From: an uncultured Flavobacteriales bacterium
GTDB taxonomy: Bacteria > Bacteroidota > Bacteroidia > Flavobacteriales_D > Parvicellaceae
NCBI GenBank assembly: GCA_938075455.1
Contig: CALJHN010000001.1
Location: 17,352-81,351, forward strand
Direction of reading: 5' to 3'
DNA length: 64,000 nt
The position numbers and the translations under genes were made by a program. Shown here piece by piece: positions 53,153-61,602 of this stretch (its first letter is position 1; every line of letters begins with the position of its first letter). The notes under the pieces were generated by a model that saw only the letters and a list, made by a program, of their open reading frames with translations, had not been told where the DNA came from and did no database searches.

Positions 53153-53758
53153 ATAATAAAAAACAGTTTAGCAATAATTACTTTCTTACTAATATCACAA
53201 GCAGTTTTAGCACAAAACTCATATAATTATATAAGAAACGCTGAGGAGGTCAAAGGTAAACGCATTGTTTAAACAGAAATAGATATTGACGCTTCTAGTG
53301 AATTAGTAAGAAATAAATTTCTAGAATTTTCCAATTTGTCTAAATGGTGCAAAGTAATTCCGGAGATTAAAGTAATAAGTGGTGATATCGATCACCTTGA
53401 AACTAAACCAAAACTAGTTTTAAAGTTAGATTTTGGGAGAAAGAAAGACCCTCAAAAATCTCCTATGAATCCAATTGTAACCGTAAATAGTAAAGATTTA
53501 TTCGTTTGGGGAATTTACAATGGTTTTCTTATTAAAGCCGAACATGTTTTTTATTTTTGAATCTATAAATGATTCAAAAGCAACACATCTAATTCATTAT
53601 GAAAGGATGGCAGGAATATTAAGCCATTTTCTTATTACAAAAAAGGTAAAAGCAAATATGACTAAACATTACAATATTATGAATCAAGATTTGAAAAATA
53701 TTTGTATGAAAATAAATTAGAACCACAAAAAATAAGTGAGGAGTTCAAGAACCAATAA
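53153..53758 (+). pseudogene. Decayed secreted SRPBCC-family gene
   Basis: A degenerate coding region with several breaks. The signal-peptide region (ITFLLISQAVLAQNSYNYIR) has no ATG, apparently ATA at 53153 or 53156. An in-frame TAA lies at 53270. After it the frame reads as an SRPBCC/START-like domain (IDIDASSELVRNKFLEFSN). An extra T in the T run near 53560 shifts the frame to ESINDSKATHL. One A appears missing near 53697, and restoring it would give LYENKLEPQKISEEFKNQ ending at TAA 53756-53758. With one in-frame stop, two frameshifts and a lost start, it is a true pseudogene unless the assembly is wrong. Confidence 0.8.
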
Positions 53759-53833
53759 TTTACAATACAAAATATATAAATAGCTATAGTAATAAAAAAT
53801 CGTTTAATTTGTAGAAATTTAAAATGAAATAAA

Positions 53834-54430
53834 ATGAAAAAAATATTAACCATAGTTCTTTTGGCAACTTTTTTTATTGCTTGTAATAAAGAAGGATGTA
53901 CTGACCCAACAGCTACTAACTATAATGCAGATGCATCAACTGATGATGGAACTTGCACAATAGAAGGCTGTACAGATCCTAATGCAGTAAATTATGATTC
54001 TAATGCTAATGTTAGTACGGACTGTATATATGACCAAGTAGGTTCTTGGACAACGACAAAACAAGATTATGAAATTTCGACTTTGGCAATATATTTAGGA
54101 GATACGATTTTAGATACTAATTATACTGAAGTTACACCATCTGATTCTCTAGATCCTATAGGGCTTGATTTTAAGGCGGATGGAATGGTTATTGAGTATT
54201 ATATGGATGGAGAAATTGACTCTACATCATTAACTTGGACTATGTCTAATAATTCTATTAATTTAATTGAAAATGATAGCGGCAGTTCAGATACAACAAC
54301 TCTAAATATTGAATCTGTAACTAGTGATTTCATGAGACTAACAGCAAATGAATCAGAAGTAGATAATTCTGACCCTGATTATTTTATCAGTTATACTTTT
54401 AATATTATCTGGGAATTTTCTAGAAACTAG
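53834..54430 (+). CDS. Lipoprotein with GCTDP repeats
   Basis: 198 residues. The signal peptide ends in FIACNKEG (lipobox), so Cys17 is lipidated. Two copies of a Cys-rich motif follow (EGCTDPTATNYNADASTDDG and EGCTDPNAVNYDSNANVSTD), of a kind common in marine Bacteroidota surface proteins. The remaining 130 residues form a lipocalin-like or DUF-type beta domain. It has a good intrinsic terminator 25 bp downstream. Confidence 0.85.
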   Translation: MKKILTIVLLATFFIACNKEGCTDPTATNYNADASTDDGTCTIEGCTDPNAVNYDSNANVSTDCIYDQVGSWTTTKQDYEISTLAIYLGDTILDTNYTEVTPSDSLDPIGLDFKADGMVIEYYMDGEIDSTSLTWTMSNNSINLIENDSGSSDTTTLNIESVTSDFMRLTANESEVDNSDPDYFISYTFNIIWEFSRN

Positions 54431-54451
54431 ATTAAGCAAAAATATTTAATT

Positions 54452-54478
54452 AAATAGCTCTTGATTCAAGGGCTATTT
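54452..54478 (+). terminator. Rho-independent terminator of the GCTDP lipoprotein gene
   Basis: A near-perfect 12-bp stem AAATAGCTCTTG / CAAGGGCTATTT with a 3-nt ATT loop and one G-T pair is followed by TT-C-ATTTTT. It is the best hairpin terminator in this part of the window. Confidence 0.8.
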
Positions 54479-54563
54479 TCATTTTTAGAAATATTTACTG
54501 TGGTAGATCACGACATTTTAATGATTAATTATATTATATTGAAGATAATTCATAATAATCACC

Positions 54564-54770
54564 ATGTTAGGAGTATCTAAAAACATAAGTAAACCTGAAA
54601 GATGTGCTAGGGCAATTGTTTCACTTTTTCTAATACCTTCTGCATTTATATATGGTTATGAATTATTTCCTCTTTTTCAAAGTTTTGTTGGGCTTGCCCT
54701 TATTTACAATGCACTTTCAGGAATTTGCTGGATATCACGTCTCTTTGGAGTAAAGACCTGTGAGCGTTAA
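54564..54770 (+). CDS. DUF2892-type small membrane protein
   Basis: 68 residues. PERCARAIVSLFLIPSAFI and a second helix FVGLALIYNALSGICWISRL resemble the YgaP/DUF2892 membrane domain, which usually accompanies rhodanese modules or thiol metabolism. No partner is present. Four Cys (RCARA, GICW, KTCER) are conserved-looking. Confidence 0.75.
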   Translation: MLGVSKNISKPERCARAIVSLFLIPSAFIYGYELFPLFQSFVGLALIYNALSGICWISRLFGVKTCER

Positions 54771-54801
54771 CTATCTTTTATTCTTAAAATTTTATTTTAT
54801 T

Positions 54802-54963
54802 CTAAAGTCTCCAAGTTCCCCCATAAATATAATTGGGATTGTTTATCTTATTCTCTTCAGTGCATGTTTTGCATATAAAATACCAGGTTTTAGAGGTGTT
54901 TAATCTAACTCTATACATTGTAGTACTACTCTTTTTACAAGAATGGCAGAATTTTTCTCTCAA
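54802..54963 (-). CDS. Small CxxC/CxxC zinc-ribbon-like protein
   Basis: 53 residues. The TTG start at 54963 follows the FKBP stop (TAA) directly and is in the same frame, so readthrough or reinitiation could link the two. Cys pairs CHSC (residues 6-9) and CKTC (31-34) look like a zinc ribbon, and the conserved C-terminal PNYIYGGTWRL is a known-looking end for a small Bacteroidota protein family (recall). No ATG gives both Cys pairs. The function is unknown. Confidence 0.65.
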   Translation of the reverse strand: MREKFCHSCKKSSTTMYRVRLNTSKTWYFICKTCTEENKINNPNYIYGGTWRL

Positions 54964-55416
54964 TTAGTCTACATTGAGAAGGGTTAACTCAAAAATCAAT
55001 ACTGAATTTTCTGGAATATTTCCAACTGATTGGCTACCATAACCTAAAGCAGAAGGAATAAGTAAAATACCTGATCCACCTTCACTAAATAGTGGAATTC
55101 CTTCCTGCCAGCCTTGGATAACATTACTTAAAGGAAAAGTTATACCATTTGAACTAGACTGATCGAAAGTTGTACCATCTGTTAATGTTCCTTTGTAAGC
55201 AACAGTTACAAGAGAATTAATATTTGGAAATTCTCCATTTCCAGTACTGTTTATTACATAATACAATCCACTTCCTGTGGGTTCTGCATTTAAATTATTA
55301 TCTGAAATATAATGAAGAATAATATCTTCATCTAACTGGTTGTAATCCACATTTTTATTACAATTATTAAAAATAAAAAAGCTGGAAAATATTGTTAAAA
55401 TAAATATTTGTTTCAA
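54964..55416 (-). CDS. FKBP-type peptidyl-prolyl isomerase, lipoprotein
   Basis: 150 residues. Signal with lipobox-like FNNCNKN (Cys near residue 19). The FKBP domain has VAYKGTLTDGTTFDQS, VIQGWQEGIPLFSEGG and IPSALGYGSQSVGNIPENSV: the active-site aromatic and Ile-Pro residues are present. It would assist folding at the outer membrane or surface. Downstream in the same frame begins the small Cys-rich protein (54802). Confidence 0.92.
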   Translation of the reverse strand: MKQIFILTIFSSFFIFNNCNKNVDYNQLDEDIILHYISDNNLNAEPTGSGLYYVINSTGNGEFPNINSLVTVAYKGTLTDGTTFDQSSSNGITFPLSNVIQGWQEGIPLFSEGGSGILLIPSALGYGSQSVGNIPENSVLIFELTLLNVD

Positions 55417-55484
55417 GATTTGAAAACTAAAAAAAAACGCTTTGACAGCACAATATATTATAAATCAGTTTAACTAATAAATAT

Positions 55485-56654
55485 TTATTTAATAGCAGCG
55501 TATCGTTCTTCTAGAGATTTTTCAAGGGTATTTAATCGGTTGTAGTGTGCTACTGGATTAGCCATATTAAAATCAGATGTAACTTTAGACTTAAATGATT
55601 GTTTTGATCTGGATTGTACAGACTGATATTTGCCTAAGGCTTCCTTACATTTTGCAAAATCTTTAAGCCACAAATATGCCTCTGCAATATTTAAGTATAA
55701 ATAACTTGCTACACCATCATCTATTCTTACTTTTTTTGCCATTGGCTTGTATTCTTCTAATTCAGTTTGAAAAACGTTGATAGCAGCTAATAAAGTCGAT
55801 TCAAATTTTTCTTTGTTTTCAGGATTTTCAATTAGCCTGTATCCACCAACTAAAGTTTGAGCAGCTTCAGCGATTTTATCGTACTCAAATTTTCTAGCTT
55901 TAAAGAAATATATTGGGGCTCTTCTCTTCTTTTTTAAAAAACCATATCTTTCAGATAAATATCCATTCATTTGATTCAAAGCTTTATCCAGTGCAGGACC
56001 TTCTGTTGCCTTGAAACCTGTTTTCTCTGATTTTTTCTGCTTGTATTGCGTAATACCTTTACCTACTAGTTTTCCAGCATATTCTGTAGGATCAGTATAA
56101 TTTGCTTTTCCAGTGTAAGATTTACTTTCTGTATTTCCATCAACGTCGGTTAAAGTTAAATTAATAACAACAGTTGTAGTAACATCTACTTTCCAAATTT
56201 TGGTAGTAGTTTCTCCCCTAGTAACTTTTTGAGACCTAACACTCGAAACACAAATTGGTCTGTTCAGTGTGACTTTAACACTAGCCCCAGATTCTTGAGA
56301 TGTTTGTAATCCTTCAATTGAAATTTTACTTGTTAATCTTTCTTGGCTGTAAATAGTAGGGAAATAAACATTTTCAGGAACATTGGCTCCATCTGCTGCT
56401 TTTCTTTTAATTTTTTCCTTTGTGGGTAGAGATTTCCATTCTATTAATTCAGAATCGTTAACTTCTTTTTCTTCATTTACTTCTTGCTCATAAGTTATTT
56501 CTGCTTCTGTCCTATATGTATTATCTGGCGATAGCTGGACTAAAGGAGGTTGCATGTAAGAAAACTGAGCGCTTAAAGGAACAGCCCTTTGAGCATATGA
56601 TAATAAAGTAAAAGCAAGGGGTATAAATGAGAGTAAAATTTTGTGATTTTTCAT
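55485..56654 (-). CDS. Secreted hypothetical protein
   Basis: 389 residues from ATG 56654 (MKNHKILLSFIPLAF), with the signal peptide cleaving after LLSYAQ. A longer ATG at 56708 gives a non-signal-like extension. The N-terminal region (about 30-200) is beta-rich and Lys/Glu-rich; the C-terminal half (about 235-389) is helical with tetratricopeptide-like AYLWLKDFAKCKEALGKYQS. No family recognised. It is likely an exported scaffold protein. Confidence 0.65.
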   Translation of the reverse strand: MKNHKILLSFIPLAFTLLSYAQRAVPLSAQFSYMQPPLVQLSPDNTYRTEAEITYEQEVNEEKEVNDSELIEWKSLPTKEKIKRKAADGANVPENVYFPTIYSQERLTSKISIEGLQTSQESGASVKVTLNRPICVSSVRSQKVTRGETTTKIWKVDVTTTVVINLTLTDVDGNTESKSYTGKANYTDPTEYAGKLVGKGITQYKQKKSEKTGFKATEGPALDKALNQMNGYLSERYGFLKKKRRAPIYFFKARKFEYDKIAEAAQTLVGGYRLIENPENKEKFESTLLAAINVFQTELEEYKPMAKKVRIDDGVASYLYLNIAEAYLWLKDFAKCKEALGKYQSVQSRSKQSFKSKVTSDFNMANPVAHYNRLNTLEKSLEERYAAIK

Positions 56655-57169
56655 TTTAAAAATTAGTTTATTTATATCAAATATAAGTCTACACATTGTA
56701 TTAAACAATTAAAAACTAATTAAAATTACAAATAAAATTATTTTTAAATAATAGATTAGTTATTTCATTAACAATTCATTGAAATACAATACATTAAATA
56801 AATTAATAGGTTATTGAACTTTTCTTAATGATTTTTAATATTGGACTAAGAAATTAACAAAACAAACCACAAAAAACAGAGTTACAAGTACCATTTGTGA
56901 AGTAATAAAAAACAATGCTTAATATTATAACAGCCGATATGACATAGATAATTAAATTTTTCATAATAACAATATAAACTTAAAGATTATGTTTTTTAAA
57001 AAAAAAAAAATTGATTATAAAAGAGAATTTCAGAGTTCTATAACTTTTTTTGTTGCAACAATTTAACCCTTATGAAATGGTAATCAAAATTATATTAAGA
57101 GTAGCATTAAGAAGTTTCTGTATAATTAACTGAAATTTATTTAAGTTGAAAGCTAAAAGAAACTAACTA
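56655..57169. other. Intergenic region with one small ORF
   Basis: 515 bp with no gene longer than 36 codons. It contains an A13 homopolymer near 56998-57010 and the small membrane-protein candidate (56854-56964). No further coding signal, RNA or clear promoter is seen. Confidence 0.5.
56854..56964 (-). CDS. Small membrane protein (36 aa), candidate
   Basis: ATG at 56964 opens a 36-codon frame: one hydrophobic helix (KNLIIYVISAVIILSIVFYY) followed by a Cys-rich tail (NGTCNSVFCGLFC). The shape is that of a real small membrane protein, with the AT-rich DNA typical of the region. No homologue is recalled. It stands alone between two minus-strand genes. Confidence 0.4.
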   Translation of the reverse strand: MKNLIIYVISAVIILSIVFYYFTNGTCNSVFCGLFC

Positions 57170-57736
57170 TTATTCACTAGACCCCATCATTTGTTGCATC
57201 ATCTCTTCAGGCATAATTTGCATCATTAATAGACCAAAGTCAGCGTAATGTGCAAGAGAGGTAATTAAACCTTCATCATTGAAATCTGCAGTACCATATA
57301 CTTTAAGATCTTCATTTTTATCACCAACTGAAAAATTCCAAGTACCATAATATCTTACAGATCCATCTAATTCAAAATTTAATGTATCTATTCCTGGTAG
57401 ATAAATCGCATTTTTTAAAGAAGGAGTCATCACACTCATCATACCTTCCATATTTTCTTTCCATTCTGATTTATTTCTATCTTTCTCACCAAATCCAGTA
57501 CCAGTTTCAAGAAAGTCGTCTGATAAAAGACTAACAGATGCTTCAACATCTTTAGCTTCCCAATAATCAAAAAGAGATTTTAAATTTGAGGAGTTTCTTT
57601 CATAAATTTCATTTTTATTTTCAACTTCATTAGTTGATTCAATAGTACTGTCTTCACTAGTATCTGAATTTGTATTACTTCCATTAGCACAAGAAATAAA
57701 TAGAGTTAGGGCAATTAAATAGGTAAATTTTTTCAT
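57170..57736 (-). CDS. NTF2-like lipoprotein
   Basis: 188 residues. Lipobox LFISCANG. After a Ser/Thr/Glu-rich linker (NSDTSEDSTIESTNEVENKN) a domain of about 120 residues has a nuclear-transport-factor-2/SnoaL look: LFDYWEAKDVEASVSLLSDD, VRYYGTWNFSVG and LKVYGTADFNDEGLITSLA. Catalytic function is not assigned. A second NTF2-like lipoprotein is encoded at 60801. Confidence 0.7.
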   Translation of the reverse strand: MKKFTYLIALTLFISCANGSNTNSDTSEDSTIESTNEVENKNEIYERNSSNLKSLFDYWEAKDVEASVSLLSDDFLETGTGFGEKDRNKSEWKENMEGMMSVMTPSLKNAIYLPGIDTLNFELDGSVRYYGTWNFSVGDKNEDLKVYGTADFNDEGLITSLAHYADFGLLMMQIMPEEMMQQMMGSSE

Positions 57737-57855
57737 GATATAATTTTTCTTTAAATATTGTTAAATTAAATATAAATAACAAATTATTGAATTATAAATT
57801 TTTATCAAAATTTGTAAAAACAGTGAGAATAAAGCATAAATACTTTACAAAATCA

Positions 57856-57893
57856 GAAAAAAGTTGACTTAGTTAAGAAACCAAAGGTTGGGT
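57856..57893 (+). repeat. Dispersed repeat, copy A
   Basis: AAAAAAGTTGACTTAGTTA with AAGAAACCAAAGGTTGGG; core GTTGACTTAGTTA identical to copies D and E. It ends at the last base of the endonuclease I stop codon, so it marks the 3' side of that gene. Confidence 0.8.
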
Positions 57894-58927
57894 TACTCTT
57901 TAATTACTTTTACTTCATTAACTTTATTACCATAAGCTACTTTTAGTAAATACACCCCACTTGGATATTCAGCTAAGCAAAAAAAAGTGCTGTTAGTGGT
58001 TTCTAATAGCTTTCCATTAAAGTCGTAAAGTTCTGCTTCAAAGCTTCCATTATGGTTCTCTAATTCTATTTTTATGAGGGTGTTAGTTGGATTAGGGTGA
58101 ATTTTTAAATCATAAGATGATGCTTTTTCATTAATACCAACGTTATAGTCCCATATTAAACCCACATATTCTGGATGATCAATAAATGGATTTCTATTAT
58201 TCTGATAATCGTAATAAATTATATCGTTTCTTTGACGTTCCCAATCGTCCACAGAATCTTCATAATGCCATTGAATTAATGTATTTAATTTTGCATAAAT
58301 AGGATCAGATGTATTATTATCCACTGGCAGATAATCAATTAATTCTAAATCTGGCTCTCCATTAGTTCCTTCATATCTTGTAGCCATATAGAAAACCATT
58401 CTTGCAACATCACCCTTAACTTCATCTCTTGGTTGCCAAACCCAATTGGTTGTACTCGTAAAACATCCAGTGTAGTTTCCATTATCTAAATATGGATTAG
58501 AACAAGTGTCAAACCAACGATTATTTTTGGCTGAGTTAACAGATGGGTCTGTAGGTCTTAGATGATGAGCATCTGTTCCCGCTCCTCTTTTAGAACCAAA
58601 ATCACCACGTGATTTAGACCAAATATGTTCTCTACTCCACCCACCTCCACTATTCCATTCTTGTGCAGCATTAACAGACCACCCAGTATAAAATAGAATT
58701 ACATTATTAGAATCATTAGGGTCCTTATCAGTTTGTTTTAAAATATCCCATACGTCAGTAGATGATGATGTGTAAGGAAATTCAATATGATCATTTATAA
58801 TATTATGTAAGCCAACTTTTAAAGAATTACCTACTAATGAATCCATACCATTATAATAACCATTAGGGATTTGACAATAGATTAAACTTGAAAATATTTG
58901 AATAACTGTTATTAAAATTATCTTCAT
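57893..58927 (-). CDS. Secreted endonuclease I family protein
   Basis: 344 residues. Signal peptide ends near SLIYCQ. The catalytic core of EndoI/EndA (beta-beta-alpha metal) is visible in WSREHIWSKSRGD with its His and in AGTDAHHLRPTDPSVNSAKN. A C-terminal domain of about 70 residues (IHPNPTNTLIKIEL...GVYLLKV) looks like a type A T9SS sorting domain. It is a secreted, non-specific DNase. Repeat copies A and B flank it. Confidence 0.9.
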   Translation of the reverse strand: MKIILITVIQIFSSLIYCQIPNGYYNGMDSLVGNSLKVGLHNIINDHIEFPYTSSSTDVWDILKQTDKDPNDSNNVILFYTGWSVNAAQEWNSGGGWSREHIWSKSRGDFGSKRGAGTDAHHLRPTDPSVNSAKNNRWFDTCSNPYLDNGNYTGCFTSTTNWVWQPRDEVKGDVARMVFYMATRYEGTNGEPDLELIDYLPVDNNTSDPIYAKLNTLIQWHYEDSVDDWERQRNDIIYYDYQNNRNPFIDHPEYVGLIWDYNVGINEKASSYDLKIHPNPTNTLIKIELENHNGSFEAELYDFNGKLLETTNSTFFCLAEYPSGVYLLKVAYGNKVNEVKVIKE

Positions 58928-58961
58928 ATGAAAAGTATTTATATGCTAAAGTTAAAAAAAC

Positions 58962-58997
58962 AGAAAATTGATTGGTTAATAAAGAAAAGGGAGGTTA
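58962..58997 (+). repeat. Dispersed repeat, copy B (divergent)
   Basis: AGAAAATTGATTGGTTAA and AAAGGGAGGTTA share the order of blocks with the other copies, with several substitutions. It lies between the endonuclease I start (58927) and the next gene. Confidence 0.6.
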
Positions 58998-59177
58998 GTA
59001 CTGTTTAGATTTCAAGTTCATTTAATAAAATAATAACAGCATTAAAATTCAACAAATTAAATTAGAAAAATATTTAATACTTATTATATCGTCTAATAGA
59101 CTTAAAAAAAGCCTACAAAAAAAACAGCAAGATTATTATTTATTAAAAAATTGCTTCATTTAATGAATTTTAAAAAA

Positions 59178-59205
59178 TTAAAGTAATAAAAAGTTCACTT
59201 AGTTA
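59178..59205 (+). repeat. Dispersed repeat, copy C (partial, 5' half)
   Basis: 28 bp that match copy D (60601-60628) at 27 of 28 positions (GTTCACTTAGTTA against GTTGACTTAGTTA). The 3' block with AAAGGGAGG is missing. Confidence 0.75.
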
Positions 59206-59221
59206 TTTGTAACTATATTTT

Positions 59222-59641
59222 TTAAATATGAGTTCCTATCATCTTTTTTTTTGGTTTTGGTTTAGAAAAATTGTCGTCAAAGAAATCATTGAAAAAAGAA
59301 TCTATCTGAATAAATTCTTTAAAAACATCCTCAATTATACGACTTCTTTGGTTAAAAAAATTGAACGTACTGTCTATTTCAAAAGGATTTGAATAAAAAT
59401 TATTCATTCCAAAGGTTGAAATTAAACTGTCAATATTTAAATATCCCCCATTTGATGAGTATGAATAAGAATATGAAGAGTCATATTGAATAATATTACC
59501 ATCTTTATCGTACTTTTTATTTACATTCCAACTCTCATTTGGAGATTCAGTTTTCGAAGTGTCTATATAAACTTCAAGTTGAGAATGTGAGGAGTTTGAA
59601 ATTATTAAAAAAAATAAAACTAAAAATATAAGATTCTTCAT
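59222..59641 (-). CDS. Secreted hypothetical protein
   Basis: 139 residues, Sec signal at 1-20 (FLVLFFLIISNSSHS). The mature part is Ser/Tyr/Asp/Phe-rich with DSSYSYSYSSNGGYLNIDS and an acidic, Phe-rich end (EEFIQID, FFDDNFSKPKPKKKM). No family recognised. Its stop is 16 bp from repeat copy C. Confidence 0.55.
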   Translation of the reverse strand: MKNLIFLVLFFLIISNSSHSQLEVYIDTSKTESPNESWNVNKKYDKDGNIIQYDSSYSYSYSSNGGYLNIDSLISTFGMNNFYSNPFEIDSTFNFFNQRSRIIEDVFKEFIQIDSFFNDFFDDNFSKPKPKKKMIGTHI

Positions 59642-59874
59642 TTCATAACTTTTAAGCCATTAAATTAAGAAAAATTTCACTAAATCACTTACAAATTGCC
59701 GCCTGCCACCATAGCTAGAAGTATTAATAAAACTTAAAACCAAAAAAATAGTCTAATTAGTGAGATATTGGTAAGATTTGCAATTTAAATGATATTGGAA
59801 TAAGTGTAAAAATAAAGAGACAATCTACTTTATTTGAGCAAGTTAACCATTAGTGATATCAAATAGCTACAGTT

Positions 59875-60579
59875 TTAACTTTTTAGAAGATTTAAATTTA
59901 TTTTTTTAAATAAATCATTTTTCACTTTTAAAATACCAGTAGTTGCAAGTTCTTCAATCACAATTAAATTTGAATAATTAATTTCTGCTGGGGTGGGATC
60001 TATATAATAAACTTTTGTATTTAAAGGAACATAGTTTATTAAACTTGCTGCTGGGTATACATACATAGAAGTTCCAACAATAATCAAAACATCTGCTTTT
60101 TCACAAACAGATATTGCTTTTAACATTAACGGAACATCTTCCCCAAACCAAACAATATGGGGCCTTAACTGAAAACCATCTTTACATAAATCTCCAAGAA
60201 ATAAATCTTTTCTCCAAGATTGAATATTATTTTCATTTTTAGTACTTCGAACTTTAAAAAGTTCACCATGAAGGTGTAAAACAAAACTACTGCCTGCTCT
60301 TTCGTGAAGATCATCCACGTTTTGAGTAATTATAGAAACTTTATAATTTTTTTCGAGATCTGCTATAGTTTTATGAGCAAAATTAGGGTGTACTTCCAGT
60401 AATTGTCTTCTTCGTTGATTATAAAACTCCAAAACTAGTTCAGGATTTTTTTTAAAACCTAATGGTGTAGCTACTTCCATTATATTATGGCCCTCCCACA
60501 ATCCATTACTATCTCTAAATGTTTTAAGACCACTTTCGGCACTTATGCCTGCTCCACTAATAACTACAATATTCATCAT
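59875..60579 (-). CDS. SIR2-family NAD-dependent deacylase (sirtuin)
   Basis: 234 residues from ATG 60579. NAD-binding GAGISAESGLKTFRDSNGLW, TQNVDDLHERAG and catalytic His in LHLHGEL are intact. Y-x-x-R (FYNQRRRQL) fits class III (SIRT5/CobB-like) desuccinylase or deacylase activity. The zinc ribbon is unusual: only one Cys (LCKDG) remains where four are expected, as I recall for many Bacteroidota homologues, so a zinc-independent fold is likely. It lies between repeat copies C and D. Confidence 0.88.
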   Translation of the reverse strand: MMNIVVISGAGISAESGLKTFRDSNGLWEGHNIMEVATPLGFKKNPELVLEFYNQRRRQLLEVHPNFAHKTIADLEKNYKVSIITQNVDDLHERAGSSFVLHLHGELFKVRSTKNENNIQSWRKDLFLGDLCKDGFQLRPHIVWFGEDVPLMLKAISVCEKADVLIIVGTSMYVYPAASLINYVPLNTKVYYIDPTPAEINYSNLIVIEELATTGILKVKNDLFKKINLNLLKS

Positions 60580-60600
60580 TGTCAAATTGTAATATACCAA

Positions 60601-60647
60601 TTAAAGTAATAAAAAGTTGACTTAGTTAAAAAAGCAAAGGGAGGTTG
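60601..60647 (+). repeat. Dispersed repeat, copy D
   Basis: Starts TTAAAGTAATAAAAAG, continues GTTGACTTAGTTA and ends AAAGCAAAGGGAGGTTG. 35 bp (60611-60645) are identical to copy E. It stands between the sirtuin gene (divergent) and the NTF2-like lipoprotein. Confidence 0.9.
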
Positions 60648-60800
60648 AAATTTTAAGTCCTTTTTTATTAAAACTTAATTTGTAATAATGTTTCTAATAA
60701 AGTAACTTGTTTTAAAATTAGCTATTAAATAGTTCTATTTATTAGATTATTATCTATTAGTAATTTTATTAACTTGTAAATTAAATTTAAAAAAAATATT

Positions 60801-61328
60801 ATGAAAAAAATTATTTTATTATTGGGTCTATTTGGGATTTTAATTTCATGCACTGAAACAAAACCCTGTGATATACCTACAAATGGTTTTATTGATGGTT
60901 CAGATCAGACTATTATGATGGGAAGTCAAAAAACCGTTGAAGTATTTAAAAAAATTGATGCTGCTTGGGCGGCAAGAGATTATGAAACGCTGAAAGCTCA
61001 TATAGGAGAAGGAACTTTTTTTCATGATGATGGAACGGTAACCAATAATGGTGATTCATTTGTTGCAAAAATTGAAAGTAGCTACCAATCATCTATTGAA
61101 AAAGAAGAAGAATGGGGATGGACAACAAATTTCGCATTTGCTGTTAAACCTAGCGCTTCGGATGATCCTGAACAAACAAACACAAACGGAGAGTGGGTAA
61201 ATGCAAGATTTACTGGAAATGATGGAGCTGTTTACGAAGAATGGTATCAAATTGCTAATGATAAACTAATTTGGTGGAGTTCAGCGAAAAGAGCAACAGG
61301 TTTTCCTCCTACTCCAACTGTTGAATAA
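60801..61328 (+). CDS. NTF2-like lipoprotein
   Basis: 175 residues. The signal ends in lipobox LISCTET. The mature domain (about 40-170) is NTF2/SnoaL-like: EVFKKIDAAWAARDYETLKA, GTFFHDDGTVTN and YEEWYQIANDKLIWWSSA. A distant functional parallel is the lipoprotein at 57170. It lies between repeat copies D and E. Confidence 0.75.
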   Translation: MKKIILLLGLFGILISCTETKPCDIPTNGFIDGSDQTIMMGSQKTVEVFKKIDAAWAARDYETLKAHIGEGTFFHDDGTVTNNGDSFVAKIESSYQSSIEKEEEWGWTTNFAFAVKPSASDDPEQTNTNGEWVNARFTGNDGAVYEEWYQIANDKLIWWSSAKRATGFPPTPTVE

Positions 61329-61333
61329 CATTA

Positions 61334-61376
61334 GAGTAAGAAAAAGTTGACTTAGTTAAAAAAGCAAAGGGAGGTA
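61334..61376 (+). repeat. Dispersed repeat, copy E
   Basis: 35 bp (61341-61375) are identical to copy D, then the sequences diverge. Five bp after the NTF2-like lipoprotein stop. Confidence 0.9.
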
Positions 61377-61381
61377 GAGTC

Positions 61382-61507
61382 CTAAAAGAATAATTTATTT
61401 ACAATTAATACTAAAACACTTATTGAAATAACTATAGAAAAAACAACCATTAAATGTTGTTTCCACAACTTGAGATCAATGAACCCTTTTTTAGAATAGG
61501 ATAAATT
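61382..61507 (-). pseudogene. Small membrane protein remnant without start codon
   Basis: A 41-codon frame reads like a small membrane protein (SYSKKGFIDLKLWKQHLMVV followed by a helix of Val/Ile/Leu, ending LIVNKLFF). It has no ATG at its 5' end and starts directly after a stop; a TTG (LWKQHL) would give only 28 residues. It could be a truncated gene in the repeat-rich region. Tentative. Confidence 0.3.
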
Positions 61508-61602
61508 TTATTATAAATTATCCATTTAAAAAGCCAAGTTTCGTAGATTTCTTTATATGGGCTACTCACAAAAAGTTTAATTAACAAAATAATAAAAAAG
61601 AT

